NCBI RefSeq assembly: GCF_029338335.1
Contig: NZ_CP119796.1
DNA: 64,000 bases
Strand: one strand, 5' to 3'
Source of the DNA: Halomontanus rarus
Lineage (GTDB): Archaea; Halobacteriota; Halobacteria; Halobacteriales; Natrialbaceae
Within the stretch, counting starts at the first letter, position 1, and each line of letters begins with the position of its first letter. The translations under genes were made by a program, and so were the position numbers. A model generated the notes under the pieces. The model did no database searches, had not been told where the DNA came from, and saw only the letters and a program-made list of their open reading frames with translations. Shown piece after piece: positions 17,457 to 25,532 of this stretch.

Positions 17457-18005
17457 AGCGGGTCGTTTGCGTTCCTCCGTCGTCAATGTGTGTATCTTCG
17501 GTCGGTGGCCTCGGACGGTGCGAAATCCCGCCGTAACGACGCTCTCGTAACCACGGAGCGAGAGTCCGTCCGGTCGGGAAGGGGAGCGACCGAACGCTGG
17601 TCGTAAACGTGGCACGCGCGGGTCTTCAGATCGACCGCCGAGGAGATTCGAAGACTGCGCTCCCAATTACCCGCAGCCTGTCGATCCCGTTCACCGAGTG
17701 CGGAGCTGACTACCGGTTCACCGCGTCGCCGGTGGACGACCCCGACCGCACGCTCGAGGCCGGTCGGCGGGCGCCCGAGGAGGTCGTCGGCGAGTTCGGC
17801 GAGGCCGAGGGAGGCGGCGACAGTACGGTCGAATCGTGCGGGGAACTCGAGCCCCGCATCGTCATCGCGGCCGTCCGGAACGCTGTGACGGGCGGACGGC
17901 GGTTCCCCAGCGCGAGCGTGAGGGAGAGTGACGACGTGTGATCGATGGTGGCATTCGAACAACACTTTTGGCCGCGGTCGTAGACACCCTCGACGGAGAG
18001 TATCC
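17457..18005 (+). other. Stretch without a convincing gene
   Basis: Between the divergent 16224-17456 gene and the HTH gene lie 549 bases. A plus-strand frame at 17609-17941 (110 codons) becomes acidic with GC-rich third positions only in its second half, and the minus strand has overlapping open frames. None has a recognisable domain or a clear promoter. It may hold a decayed or small unknown gene; I cannot choose. Confidence 0.4.
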
Positions 18006-18566
18006 GTGACACATCCGAACGCCAATCCGGAACGCATCACGCTCGAGCTGTGGATTCGGTCGATCGCACCGACCGTGCGGACGGCCAGACGGGACCGCAT
18101 CGTCGACCGCGTCCAACAGTTGGCCGACCGGGACGTCGTCGACGCGTTCGAGTGCAACGGCTGGGCCGGTATGGTCGAACGAGACGACGCTGGGGTCGAG
18201 AGCGATGGCGAGGGCGAGGACGAGGACGAGTACGAAGACGAAGGCGGACGTGTCAGCCAACACCCGAACCAACCACTTCGGGCCATCCTCGAGTCGTTCG
18301 AACGCTGGGCCGACCGCACCGGACGATCGCTCGAGCCGTGTTTTCGAACGCGACGGGCCGAGTCGGCGATTACGGGGGAGTCGACGGTCGTCTGTCGGCC
18401 GCCGACGGTCGCACTCGCGGAGTATCACGACGGCGAACTCGCCCACGTCGCACCCTCCCGCGTCGGCGAGCGGGTGGTCGGGATCGAAGATCGACTCGAC
18501 GCGCTCGTCGCGAGCGGCGGTACCGAGCGCGAACCGTCGACGCGTTCGACCCGTAGCACCAACTGA
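18006..18566 (+). CDS. Haloarchaeal HTH-domain protein
   Basis: A 186-residue protein starting at a GTG. The first 60 residues (ITLELWIRSIAPT, then RRDRIVDRVQQLADRDVVDAF) resemble a haloarchaeal DNA-binding or sensor-type HTH family. The second block (SFERWADRTGRSLEPCF, then VVCRPPTVALAEYHDGELAHVAPS) is typical of the same family. An acidic Asp/Glu insert (residues about 60-80) separates them. Its TGA stop lies inside the left end of a dispersed repeat. Confidence 0.7.
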   Translation: MTHPNANPERITLELWIRSIAPTVRTARRDRIVDRVQQLADRDVVDAFECNGWAGMVERDDAGVESDGEGEDEDEYEDEGGRVSQHPNQPLRAILESFERWADRTGRSLEPCFRTRRAESAITGESTVVCRPPTVALAEYHDGELAHVAPSRVGERVVGIEDRLDALVASGGTEREPSTRSTRSTN

Positions 18567-18674
18567 AACGATTTCCACACCGATCACACAGTCCGCGGTT
18601 CTCGCTCACAGAACTCGCTCCGAACCGCGCTTCCCTCGTGCGATCAGCTGTGTATTGGCTTTCAGTGGCTACGA
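18560..18674 (+). repeat. Dispersed structured repeat, copy A
   Basis: About 115 bases closely matching a second copy at 62575-62690. It begins aactgaaacg and ends with the inverse sequence ctttcagtgg, so inverted actgaaa ends bound it. Inside are near-complementary arms ccacaccgatc and gatcagctgtgt, and a hairpin cgcggttc (18593-18600) with gaaccgcg (18622-18629). The stop codons of both converging genes (18564-18566 and 18662-18664) fall in its two ends. It may act as a bidirectional terminator or be a small mobile element. Confidence 0.65.
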
Positions 18675-19825
18675 TCGGAACCGAACGACTCACGGATCCG
18701 ATCGCCCACGGTGAGTCCGCGCTCGAGGGCCGCGTGAATGCGGCCGCGACCGTGCGTGCAGTCGCTGGCGACGAACAGACCCGCCGACTCGGCGCCGCGA
18801 AGCCGATCGGTTCCGGTCGTCTCTGCGTCGGCGTCCGCGTCGGGATCGGTATCCGGCAAGGCGTCCCGCCACTCGACCAGATCGGTCCAGTCCGGGTCCG
18901 CGAGCCGGTCGTCCTCGAGCAGCGCCGCGACGCGTGCGGCCGCTTCGCGGGCCGCGTCCGCCGCCGGCGTCGACCGGTGTGTGACGGACCAGTCGGAGGC
19001 CATCTGCGCGATCAGGAGCGTCTCGCCCTCGGGGACGTGACCGCGTTTCTCTCCCTCCCGAGCGACCCAGCCGACGGGGTGTTCCCGGTCGGTGTTCACC
19101 AGCGCGTAGAAGGGGCGCTCGAGGTCGAACGGATAGTGTAACGCGAAGGAGTGGACCGACCGATAGGGGGTCGATCGGGCGGCCTCCGCGAGGGCCTGAA
19201 ACTGGGGCTGGGACTGAGGCTGGGACTGGAACGTGGACTGAGGCTGGGACTCGGACTCCTCGCTCCCGTCGACGCTCGCCTCGAGAATCGACGCGGTCGC
19301 CGGTCCCGGTGGGGTCAAGACGACGGCGTCGGCGTCGAGGTTCTCGGCAGTCGCGTTCGTCTCCTCACCGCCGAGATCGACGATCCAGCGGCCCTCGTCG
19401 GAGGCGTACTCGAGGCTCGTGACGGAGCACCCGGTCCGAACCGTCGCGCCGGAGCGCTCGAGCAGTCGCCGAGGGAGCGTCGCGAGCCCGCCCTCGAAGG
19501 TCCACCGGTGGTCGTCCGCGCGTGCCTCGTCGCCCGGCGAGATCCTCCCGTCCGCGTCGAAGGTCCAGACCGACGCGCCGATATCGACGAGGTCGCCGTC
19601 GTCCAGCGTCCGAACGAGTTCGGAGACCCGTTCGGACCCGTCCGAGAGGTAGTTCGCGCCGATATCGTAGCGACAGCCGTCGCGACGGTGCGTCGCCGTT
19701 CGACCGCCCGCTACGTCGTCGCGCTCGAGGACCGTCACCTCGAGGGCCGATTCTCCCAGCGCGCTCGCGACACCGGCCCCGGCGACGCCCGCGCCGACGA
19801 CGGCGACTCGAGGCGGACGGGTCAT
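18662..19825 (-). CDS. FAD/NAD(P)-dependent amine-oxidase-like oxidoreductase
   Basis: A 387-residue flavoprotein of the renalase/amine-oxidase-like group. The N-terminus has VAVVGAGVAGAGVA, then GGRTATHRRDGCRYDIGANY; the C-terminal FAD segment is GLFVASDCTHGRGRIHAALERG. The substrate is unknown. The start at 19825 gives the usual N-terminus; sequence upstream in frame is Pro/Arg-rich shadow. A Gln-Pro-Gln-Ser repeat interrupts the middle (see the repeat entry), and the stop codon lies in the dispersed repeat. Confidence 0.8.
   Translation of the reverse strand: MTRPPRVAVVGAGVAGAGVASALGESALEVTVLERDDVAGGRTATHRRDGCRYDIGANYLSDGSERVSELVRTLDDGDLVDIGASVWTFDADGRISPGDEARADDHRWTFEGGLATLPRRLLERSGATVRTGCSVTSLEYASDEGRWIVDLGGEETNATAENLDADAVVLTPPGPATASILEASVDGSEESESQPQSTFQSQPQSQPQFQALAEAARSTPYRSVHSFALHYPFDLERPFYALVNTDREHPVGWVAREGEKRGHVPEGETLLIAQMASDWSVTHRSTPAADAAREAAARVAALLEDDRLADPDWTDLVEWRDALPDTDPDADADAETTGTDRLRGAESAGLFVASDCTHGRGRIHAALERGLTVGDRIRESFGSDRSH
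19199..19262 (-). repeat. Gln/Pro/Ser-coding minisatellite within the oxidoreductase gene
   Basis: Imperfect 12-base units (plus-strand ctgggactgagg) code for the residues SQPQSTFQSQPQSQPQFQ. The segment sits between the FAD-binding and substrate regions and is probably a surface loop. Gln-rich neutral sequence is unusual in this acidic proteome. Confidence 0.7.
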
Positions 19826-20068
19826 CGGGGACCGCCTCCGGTCGGTTGGTCGGGGTGGCGACGGCACCTCGCGCGGCGGGAGTTCAGGCGGTGCGCGTTC
19901 CAGCGGCGCCGTTCTCGAGTTCGATCGGTCCGAGTCCATCGTCGGAGAGCCATCGTGACCGACAATGCGGGCCGACTGCAAACCGCTTGGGTTCGGACAC
20001 GTGCTGGACCCTGAGAGTCACCGCGACCGGTAAAAATCACTATGGAAGTTCGTGGCATATGTCGATCC

Positions 20069-20239
20069 ATGGCAAGTAATGCCACACCACCCTCCCTCGA
20101 GCACTCACGCTGTCTCAACTGCGGCTTCGAAGCGCCCAGCGGCGGCGACGACTGGGTCAGCATCGACGTTCCCGGTGTCGGGCGGATGACGCAGTGTCCG
20201 GACTGCCGGAGTACGAACGTGATCACCGGGCGGAAGTGA
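20069..20239 (+). CDS. Small CxxC zinc-finger protein
   Basis: A 56-residue protein with two zinc knuckles, CLNCGF and CPDCRS, 33 residues apart, joined by a short beta-rich segment (WVSIDVPGVGRMTQ). Haloarchaea have many such CPxCG-related small proteins, several of which affect stress and motility; this one's role is unknown. I used the ATG at 20069 because the upstream ATG at 20042 adds only non-conserved residues. Confidence 0.7.
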   Translation: MASNATPPSLEHSRCLNCGFEAPSGGDDWVSIDVPGVGRMTQCPDCRSTNVITGRK

Positions 20240-20318
20240 GTTGAGACCACTCCTCGCGGCGATATGTCGGCGATAGAATGGAGACAGACACTTACGCCTC
20301 TCTCCCCTATCCACGGGT

Positions 20319-20741
20319 ATGAGTCAAGAACCGAGCGAACGGCCGACGTCCGACGAGGAGTGGCAGGAGAAACTGTCCGACGAAGAGTATCGAATCCTCC
20401 GGGAAGCCGGCACCGAAGCACCGTTCAGCGGCGAGTACGTCGATCACAAAGAAGACGGAGCGTACGCCTGCGCGGGCTGCGGCGCGGAGCTGTTCGACGC
20501 CGACACGAAGTTCGACTCCGGCTGCGGCTGGCCGAGTTTCTACGACGTCGACGACGACCGGGTCGAGACGCGACTCGACACCAGCAACGGGATGCGCCGT
20601 ACCGAAGTCCTCTGTGCGGAGTGCGGCGGCCACCTCGGCCACGTCTTCGAGGACGGCCCCGAGCCGACGGGTCAGCGCTACTGTATCAACTCCGTCGCGC
20701 TCAATTTCGACGACGGTAACGACGGCGACGACGCCGAGTAA
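20319..20741 (+). CDS. msrB: Peptide-methionine (R)-S-oxide reductase MsrB
   Basis: MsrB reduces the R-epimer of methionine sulfoxide in oxidised proteins. The 140-residue protein is full length. The zinc-binding pairs are CAGC (51-54) and CAEC (99-102); the catalytic cysteine is C122 in GQRYCINSVAL, and C69 in DSGCGWPSF may resolve the sulfenic acid. It is followed 65 bases later by the DUF2196 gene on the same strand. Confidence 0.95.
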   Translation: MSQEPSERPTSDEEWQEKLSDEEYRILREAGTEAPFSGEYVDHKEDGAYACAGCGAELFDADTKFDSGCGWPSFYDVDDDRVETRLDTSNGMRRTEVLCAECGGHLGHVFEDGPEPTGQRYCINSVALNFDDGNDGDDAE

Positions 20742-20806
20742 TCACTCGCGGACGCGACGCGAATGCAGGCACTACCCTTTTCGAACTCACCGGCCCAGCA
20801 ACGACT

Positions 20807-21013
20807 ATGTCCGGGAATCCACCCGACGCGAACGAGCTCCGACAGGGGATGACCGTGCGGATCGTCCAGAGCGACCAGAACGTCAAATCCGAGGATAAGG
20901 AACCGCTCGTGGGCGAAGTCGGGACCGTCGTGGGCGAGGATCCGGAGGGGCCGGAAGTCGAGCTCAAATCCGGCGCCGTCGGTCACGTTCGAGAGGTCGT
21001 CACCGACGAGTAG
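20807..21013 (+). CDS. YwbE/DUF2196-family small protein
   Basis: A 68-residue protein resembling YwbE/DUF2196. Its core LRQGMTVRIVQSDQ, then EVGTVVGEDPEGPEVELKSGAVGHVREV, reads as a small SH3-like beta barrel. The function of the family is not established. The last codons (VTDE-stop) form the first unit of a 24-base tandem repeat that continues for three more copies downstream. Confidence 0.75.
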   Translation: MSGNPPDANELRQGMTVRIVQSDQNVKSEDKEPLVGEVGTVVGEDPEGPEVELKSGAVGHVREVVTDE

Positions 21014-21094
21014 GGTCCGCGAGTCACCGACGAGTAGGGTCCGCGAGTCACCGACGAGTAGGGTCCGCGAGTCACCGACGAGTAGGGTCCGCGA
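20999..21094 (+). repeat. Four-copy 24-bp tandem repeat at the end of the DUF2196 gene
   Basis: Four perfect copies of a 24-base unit, gtcaccgacgagtag followed by ggtccgcga, run from 20999 to 21094. The first copy holds the final codons and TAG stop of the DUF2196 gene; the other three repeat that stop context downstream. It looks like recent slippage or unequal exchange; the copy number may vary between isolates. Confidence 0.95.
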
Positions 21095-21123
21095 AATCAG
21101 CCGTTCGGACACGATACCGCCAG

Positions 21124-21135
21124 CACATATATCCG
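21124..21135 (+). promoter_or_regulatory. TATA box of the YihY/BrkB gene
   Basis: The sequence catatatccg is centred about 29 bases before the ATG at 21158. It lies only about 14 bases before the alternative GTG at 21143, so the ATG is the likely start of a leaderless mRNA. Confidence 0.55.
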
Positions 21136-21157
21136 ATCGATCGTGGAACTCGCCGGC

Positions 21158-22018
21158 ATGGACCACTCGAGGGAGGCCGTCGTCGCGTTTCTCTCCGACG
21201 TCGTCGCCGTCTCGCGCGAGCGCCAGCTCAGCGTCAAATCGGCGGGGCTGGCCTACCACGCGTTCAACACGCTCGTTCCGCTGATCATCCTGCTCCTCGT
21301 GGGCGTCTCCGTCGTCGACGCGCTCGATACCGTTCTCCGGACTCTCGAGTCGGTCTCGGGACTCGACGCGGCGGCCACGGAAGGGACGCTCGACGAGGTG
21401 ACGGGGAACGGCGGCGGGCGTCTCCGGGCGACCGGTCTCGCGTTCGTGATTCTGGTCTGGAGCGGCGTCCGGATGTTCCACGCGATCAACAGCACCTTCA
21501 CCGCCGTCTACGGCTCGCGGCGGCGACAGTCGCTTTCCGGCGCGGTGATCGAAGTCTTGTTGAGTTCGGTGACGGTCGTCGTCGTCGTCGCGCTCGTCGG
21601 TGTCGTCGGCGTGGGCCTCTCGCTGGTCGTCGACGGGCTCTGGTGGCGCCTGCTCAGCCCGATTCTGTTGTTCGGGCTCCTCGTCGCCACCTTCCTCCCG
21701 ATGTTCTACGTGTATCCCCAGACCGACGTCTCGATCCGCGAGGTACTTCCGGGAACGGCCTTCGCCGCGGGCGCCTGGGTGATCCTGGCGATCAGCTTTC
21801 GCTTCTACGTGAGGACCGCCGACAGCGTCGAACTCTACGGCGTCGCCGGCGCCGTTCTGATCGTCCTGACGTGGGTCTACCTCGGGGGCCTCTGCATCCT
21901 GCTCGGCGCGGTCGGAAACGCCGTCCTCGCCGGTCGCGTCGAACCCGACGACGGTTGGGTTCCACTCGGGGAGGACGGAGACGACGAAGAGAAGACGGAG
22001 GAACTCACGACATCGTAG
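21158..22018 (+). CDS. YihY/BrkB-family inner membrane protein
   Basis: A 286-residue membrane protein with about six transmembrane helices. It opens with the family's amphipathic segment (RQLSVKSAGLAYHAFNTLVPLIILLL) and contains LVWSGVRMFHAINSTF and YGVAGAVLIVLTWVYLGGLCILLGA. The family was once linked to RNase BN by mistake; its transport or cell-envelope role is not settled. The C-terminus is acidic. The TATA position favours this ATG. Confidence 0.85.
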   Translation: MDHSREAVVAFLSDVVAVSRERQLSVKSAGLAYHAFNTLVPLIILLLVGVSVVDALDTVLRTLESVSGLDAAATEGTLDEVTGNGGGRLRATGLAFVILVWSGVRMFHAINSTFTAVYGSRRRQSLSGAVIEVLLSSVTVVVVVALVGVVGVGLSLVVDGLWWRLLSPILLFGLLVATFLPMFYVYPQTDVSIREVLPGTAFAAGAWVILAISFRFYVRTADSVELYGVAGAVLIVLTWVYLGGLCILLGAVGNAVLAGRVEPDDGWVPLGEDGDDEEKTEELTTS

Positions 22019-22084
22019 CGACGACGGTGCCACGAACGAGCGAAACCGACACCTTCTATCGTGAGGCTGTCATAGGCCCTTCGA

Positions 22085-25000
22085 ATGGGACGCGAACGGA
22101 CCGGTGACGGCACCGTTCTCCTCGTCGGAATCGACGGCGGTGTCCGTGACGACGGCGACGACGGTCGGAGTGGCAACGAGCGCAGCGACGGCGACGGCGT
22201 CGACAGCGCGATCGGCGAGACGACCGAGGACGGTCCGACCTTCGGCCTCCGTCGAGTCGAACGCGCGGCGACGGCGCTCGAGGTACTCGAGACGGAACGG
22301 ATCGAGTGCGCGGTCACTGCGGCGTCGCTCCCCGACGCGAGCGGACTCGAACTCGTCAGGACGATTGACGGACGGTTCCCCGACGTGCCGGTCGTCTTCG
22401 CCCCCGAGAACGGCGACGAGCGGCTGGCGAGCGACGCGGTCGCGGCGGGCGTCGCCGGCTACGTGGCGCGGTCGGCGACCGGCGGCGACGGCGAGGATGA
22501 CCGCGACGAACGGGCGCTCGAGGAATTCGAGGAACGGTTGTTCGAGTGCGTCGCCGACGCGATCGACGACGGTCGGACGCGACGGCGGGACCGAGCGCGG
22601 GCGCGGCGGTTCGACGCGATCTTCGAAGATCCGCACACCTACACATGGGTTCTCGACGGGGACGGGGCGGTGGTGCGGGCGAACGAGGCGGCACGCGAGG
22701 CGGTTGTCGCCGCGAGCGACGAGCGCCGCGGGCCCGTCGGTGACGGCGGGATCCTTCGGGGGACCCACTTCCGGGACCTTCCCTGGTGGCCCGACGAGGC
22801 GACGGCCGGCGCCGTTCGAGCCGCCGTCGAACGCGCCGGTGACGGCGCCGTCGATCACCGGGAGTTAGAGATCACCGTCGGAGAGCGGACCCGGCGGATC
22901 GAGGTGACCGTTCGACCGGTTCGCGACGAGACCGGCGAGGTCGTCTCGCTCGTCGCGGACGCCACGGACGTGACCGAGCGCGCGAACCTCGAGGCGGAGC
23001 TCCGCGAGTCCGAGGAACTCCACCGGGTGACGCTGAACAACATGACGGATACGGTCCTGATCACCGACGACGACGGCGCGTTCACCTACGTCTGTCCGAA
23101 CGTCCACTTCATCTTCGGCTACACCGACGACGAGATCCACGAGATGGAGACGATCGACGACCTGCTCGGCGCGGAGCTGTTCGACCGGGAAGACCTGCGG
23201 GAGGCGGGCGTGTTGACGAACATCGAGTGTACGGCGACCGACAAAGCGGGACGCGAGCACACGCTCTTGGTCAACGTTCGCCAGGTGTCGATTCAGGACG
23301 GGACGACCCTCTACAGCTGTCGCGACATCACGAAGCGCAAGGAACGCGAGGAGGCGTTGACGGCGCTCCACCGGACGGCCCGACGACTGCTCTACGCGGA
23401 GACGAAATCCGAGATTGGCGGGATCGTCGTCGAGGACGCGCCGGACGTGCTGGGCGTTGAAGCCAGCGCCGCGTTCGTCTTCGACACGGACGAGAACGTC
23501 CTGCGGCCGGTCGCCTGTTCACCGGCGATGGAGCGGTTGAACGGACCGTTTCCACCGTTTCGAGCGAGCGACGATAGCATCACGGGAGACGCCTTCGTCG
23601 AGGGCGAGACGCGGGTGTTCGACGACGTCCACGACAGCGATCGACTGGAGAACCCGGCGACTGACATCCGAAGCGGCGCGTTCGTCCCGCTGGGCGACCA
23701 CGGCGTGTTCGTCGCCGGATCGGCCGATGTCGGCCAGTTCGACGACGTGAGCCGCGAACTGGCCGATCTACTTGCGGCGACGGCCGAGGCCGCCCTCGAC
23801 CGCGTCGAACGCGAGACGACGTTACGCGAACAGGAGCGGGAACTCCAGACGCGGAACCGCCAGCTCAGCGACCTCGACCGGATCAACGAGATCATTCGGG
23901 AGATCGATCAGGCGCTCGTGCGCGCGGAGACGCGCGAGGAGATCGAACGGGCGGTCTGCGAGCGGCTCACGGCGGCCGACCGGTTCCGCTTCGCCTGGAT
24001 CGGCGAGTCCGACCAGACCGGCGACCGGCTCACGTCGCGCGCGTGGAGCGGTCACGATCGGGGCTACCTCGACAGCGTGTCGTTCCCGCTCGAGGAGGGT
24101 GCGGTCGGCGAGGGCGACGAAAACGAACCCGCGGTCGAATCCACTCGAACGGGGTCGACGACCGTCGTCTCGAACGTCGTCGACGGGCTCCGGGAGGCCC
24201 AGTGGCGAACGGAGGCGCTCTCGCGGGACTACCAGTCGATCGTCAGCGTCCCGCTGGCCTACGACGAGTTCACCTACGGCGTGTTGACGGTCTACGCCGA
24301 CCGTCCGTCGGCGTTCGACGACATCGCGCGTGCCGTCTTCGAGGAACTCGGCGAAACGATCGCCTCGGCGATGGGTGCTGTCGAACGAAAGAGCGCGTTG
24401 CTGACGGCCTCGAGTACCAGGCTCGAGTTCGAGGCTCACGACCGGAACTTCGTGTTCCAGCGGCTTGCAGCGCGAGCCAACTGTACGGTCTCGTTTGGCG
24501 GCGGCGTCCAGCAGAGCGCCGACGGGACCTCGGTCTTCGCGACGGTCGAGGGGGCGCCGGTGGATCGGGTCGCGGCCGTCGCAGGCGAGCTCGTCTCGGT
24601 CGAGGACGTCCAGATCATCACGGGAGGTGGCGAGGGTGAAAGACGGGGACACAACGAAAGCTGGACGGAGGGTAACGGAGAGCAGGGGAAGAGGAGTGGG
24701 AGTGAGAACGAAAGTGAGAGCGAGAGCGAGAACGGGAACGGGAACGAGAATAGGAACGGGAACAGGAACGAAAACGAGAGCGACGACACGGAACCCGAAA
24801 CCGGCGGCACCCTCCGTCTCCAGCTGTCGAGTCCGTTTCTCGCGCTTCGTCTCGCCGACCACGGCATCGTCCTCCGACACCTCGAGGCGACGGCCGAGGC
24901 CGTCCACGTCGTCATCGACGTGCCGAGCAGCGTCGACTCGAGACGGAGCTCGCAGGTCGTCGAGAACGCGTTCACCGACGTCACGCTCGTTTCCAAACAA

Positions 25001-25261
25001 TCCGTCGACCGAACCGCGACGCTCGACGTCCGCTCGGCGTTCCTCGAGCGGCTGACCGACCGGCAACTCGAGGTGTTACAGGTCGCCTACTACGGCGGGT
25101 TCTTCGAGTCGCCGCGGGAGCGGACCGGCGAAGAGATCGCCGATACCCTCGGCATCTCCGCGGCCGCGTTTTATCGCCACAACCGGACGATTCAGCGGAA
25201 ACTGTTCACCGCACTGTTCGACGACGCCGATCTTCCGGCAAACGCTGCGGTTGGGGGTTGA
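22085..25261 (+). CDS. Bat-like PAS/GAF/HTH-10 regulator
   Basis: A 1058-residue soluble regulator of the bacterio-opsin activator (Bat) type. Reading along it: a receiver-like domain (about 10-140) lacking the phospho-Asp, since AASLPDASG stands where D-x-P-x-x-x-G is usual; PAS domains near 180-300 and 305-425; GAF domains near 430-585 and 610-770; a Bat-associated domain near 790-960; and an HTH_10 domain from LTDRQLEVLQVAYYGGFF to the end. In Halobacterium, Bat controls bacterio-opsin and carotenoid genes; here carotenoid genes lie 7 kb away. A Glu/Asn/Gly repeat splits the Bat-associated domain. Confidence 0.85.
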   Translation: MGRERTGDGTVLLVGIDGGVRDDGDDGRSGNERSDGDGVDSAIGETTEDGPTFGLRRVERAATALEVLETERIECAVTAASLPDASGLELVRTIDGRFPDVPVVFAPENGDERLASDAVAAGVAGYVARSATGGDGEDDRDERALEEFEERLFECVADAIDDGRTRRRDRARARRFDAIFEDPHTYTWVLDGDGAVVRANEAAREAVVAASDERRGPVGDGGILRGTHFRDLPWWPDEATAGAVRAAVERAGDGAVDHRELEITVGERTRRIEVTVRPVRDETGEVVSLVADATDVTERANLEAELRESEELHRVTLNNMTDTVLITDDDGAFTYVCPNVHFIFGYTDDEIHEMETIDDLLGAELFDREDLREAGVLTNIECTATDKAGREHTLLVNVRQVSIQDGTTLYSCRDITKRKEREEALTALHRTARRLLYAETKSEIGGIVVEDAPDVLGVEASAAFVFDTDENVLRPVACSPAMERLNGPFPPFRASDDSITGDAFVEGETRVFDDVHDSDRLENPATDIRSGAFVPLGDHGVFVAGSADVGQFDDVSRELADLLAATAEAALDRVERETTLREQERELQTRNRQLSDLDRINEIIREIDQALVRAETREEIERAVCERLTAADRFRFAWIGESDQTGDRLTSRAWSGHDRGYLDSVSFPLEEGAVGEGDENEPAVESTRTGSTTVVSNVVDGLREAQWRTEALSRDYQSIVSVPLAYDEFTYGVLTVYADRPSAFDDIARAVFEELGETIASAMGAVERKSALLTASSTRLEFEAHDRNFVFQRLAARANCTVSFGGGVQQSADGTSVFATVEGAPVDRVAAVAGELVSVEDVQIITGGGEGERRGHNESWTEGNGEQGKRSGSENESESESENGNGNENRNGNRNENESDDTEPETGGTLRLQLSSPFLALRLADHGIVLRHLEATAEAVHVVIDVPSSVDSRRSSQVVENAFTDVTLVSKQSVDRTATLDVRSAFLERLTDRQLEVLQVAYYGGFFESPRERTGEEIADTLGISAAAFYRHNRTIQRKLFTALFDDADLPANAAVGG
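24672..24785 (+). repeat. Purine-rich hexamer repeat inside the Bat-like gene
   Basis: Repeats of gaacgg/gagcga units code for a run of Asn, Glu, Gly and Ser (ESESESENGNGNENRNGN). The non-template strand is almost all purine. It lies within the Bat-associated domain, before the HTH domain, and probably forms a flexible acidic linker. Confidence 0.8.
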
Positions 25262-25389
25262 ATAGTGAACCCTCGAACTGCGCCGGAGCTAGATAGTCAA
25301 CAGACAGAGTCATCCTAATATCCCTATTATTCCCTGATAGAGCGGGGACGCTCCCGCCTGCGACGCCACCCGCGTCGCGACTGATACCC

Positions 25390-25530
25390 ATGATAGACGT
25401 CGACTACGATCCCAATGAGAAGACACGGTACGAGTGTTTCAACTGTGGTACCGTCGTCCGAACGACGAACCAACCGACCTGCCCGGACTGCCACGCCGAG
25501 ATGCGAAATCGCAAGATTTCACTCGAGTGA
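25390..25530 (+). CDS. Rubrerythrin-like zinc-ribbon small protein
   Basis: A 46-residue protein starting MIDVDYDPNEKTRYECFNCG. Two CxxC knuckles, CFNCG and CPDCH, form a rubredoxin/zinc-ribbon-like site, as in haloarchaeal 'rubrerythrin-like domain' small proteins. Its TGA is two bases before the glutamate dehydrogenase ATG, so the two are almost certainly transcribed together. What it does there is unknown; metal binding is inferred from the cysteines. Confidence 0.75.
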   Translation: MIDVDYDPNEKTRYECFNCGTVVRTTNQPTCPDCHAEMRNRKISLE

Positions 25531-25532
25531 GC

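Noticed and set aside
17483..18319. A 278-codon minus-strand open frame upstream of the 16224-17456 gene
   Set aside because: It overlaps the HTH gene, has mixed composition and no recognisable domain.
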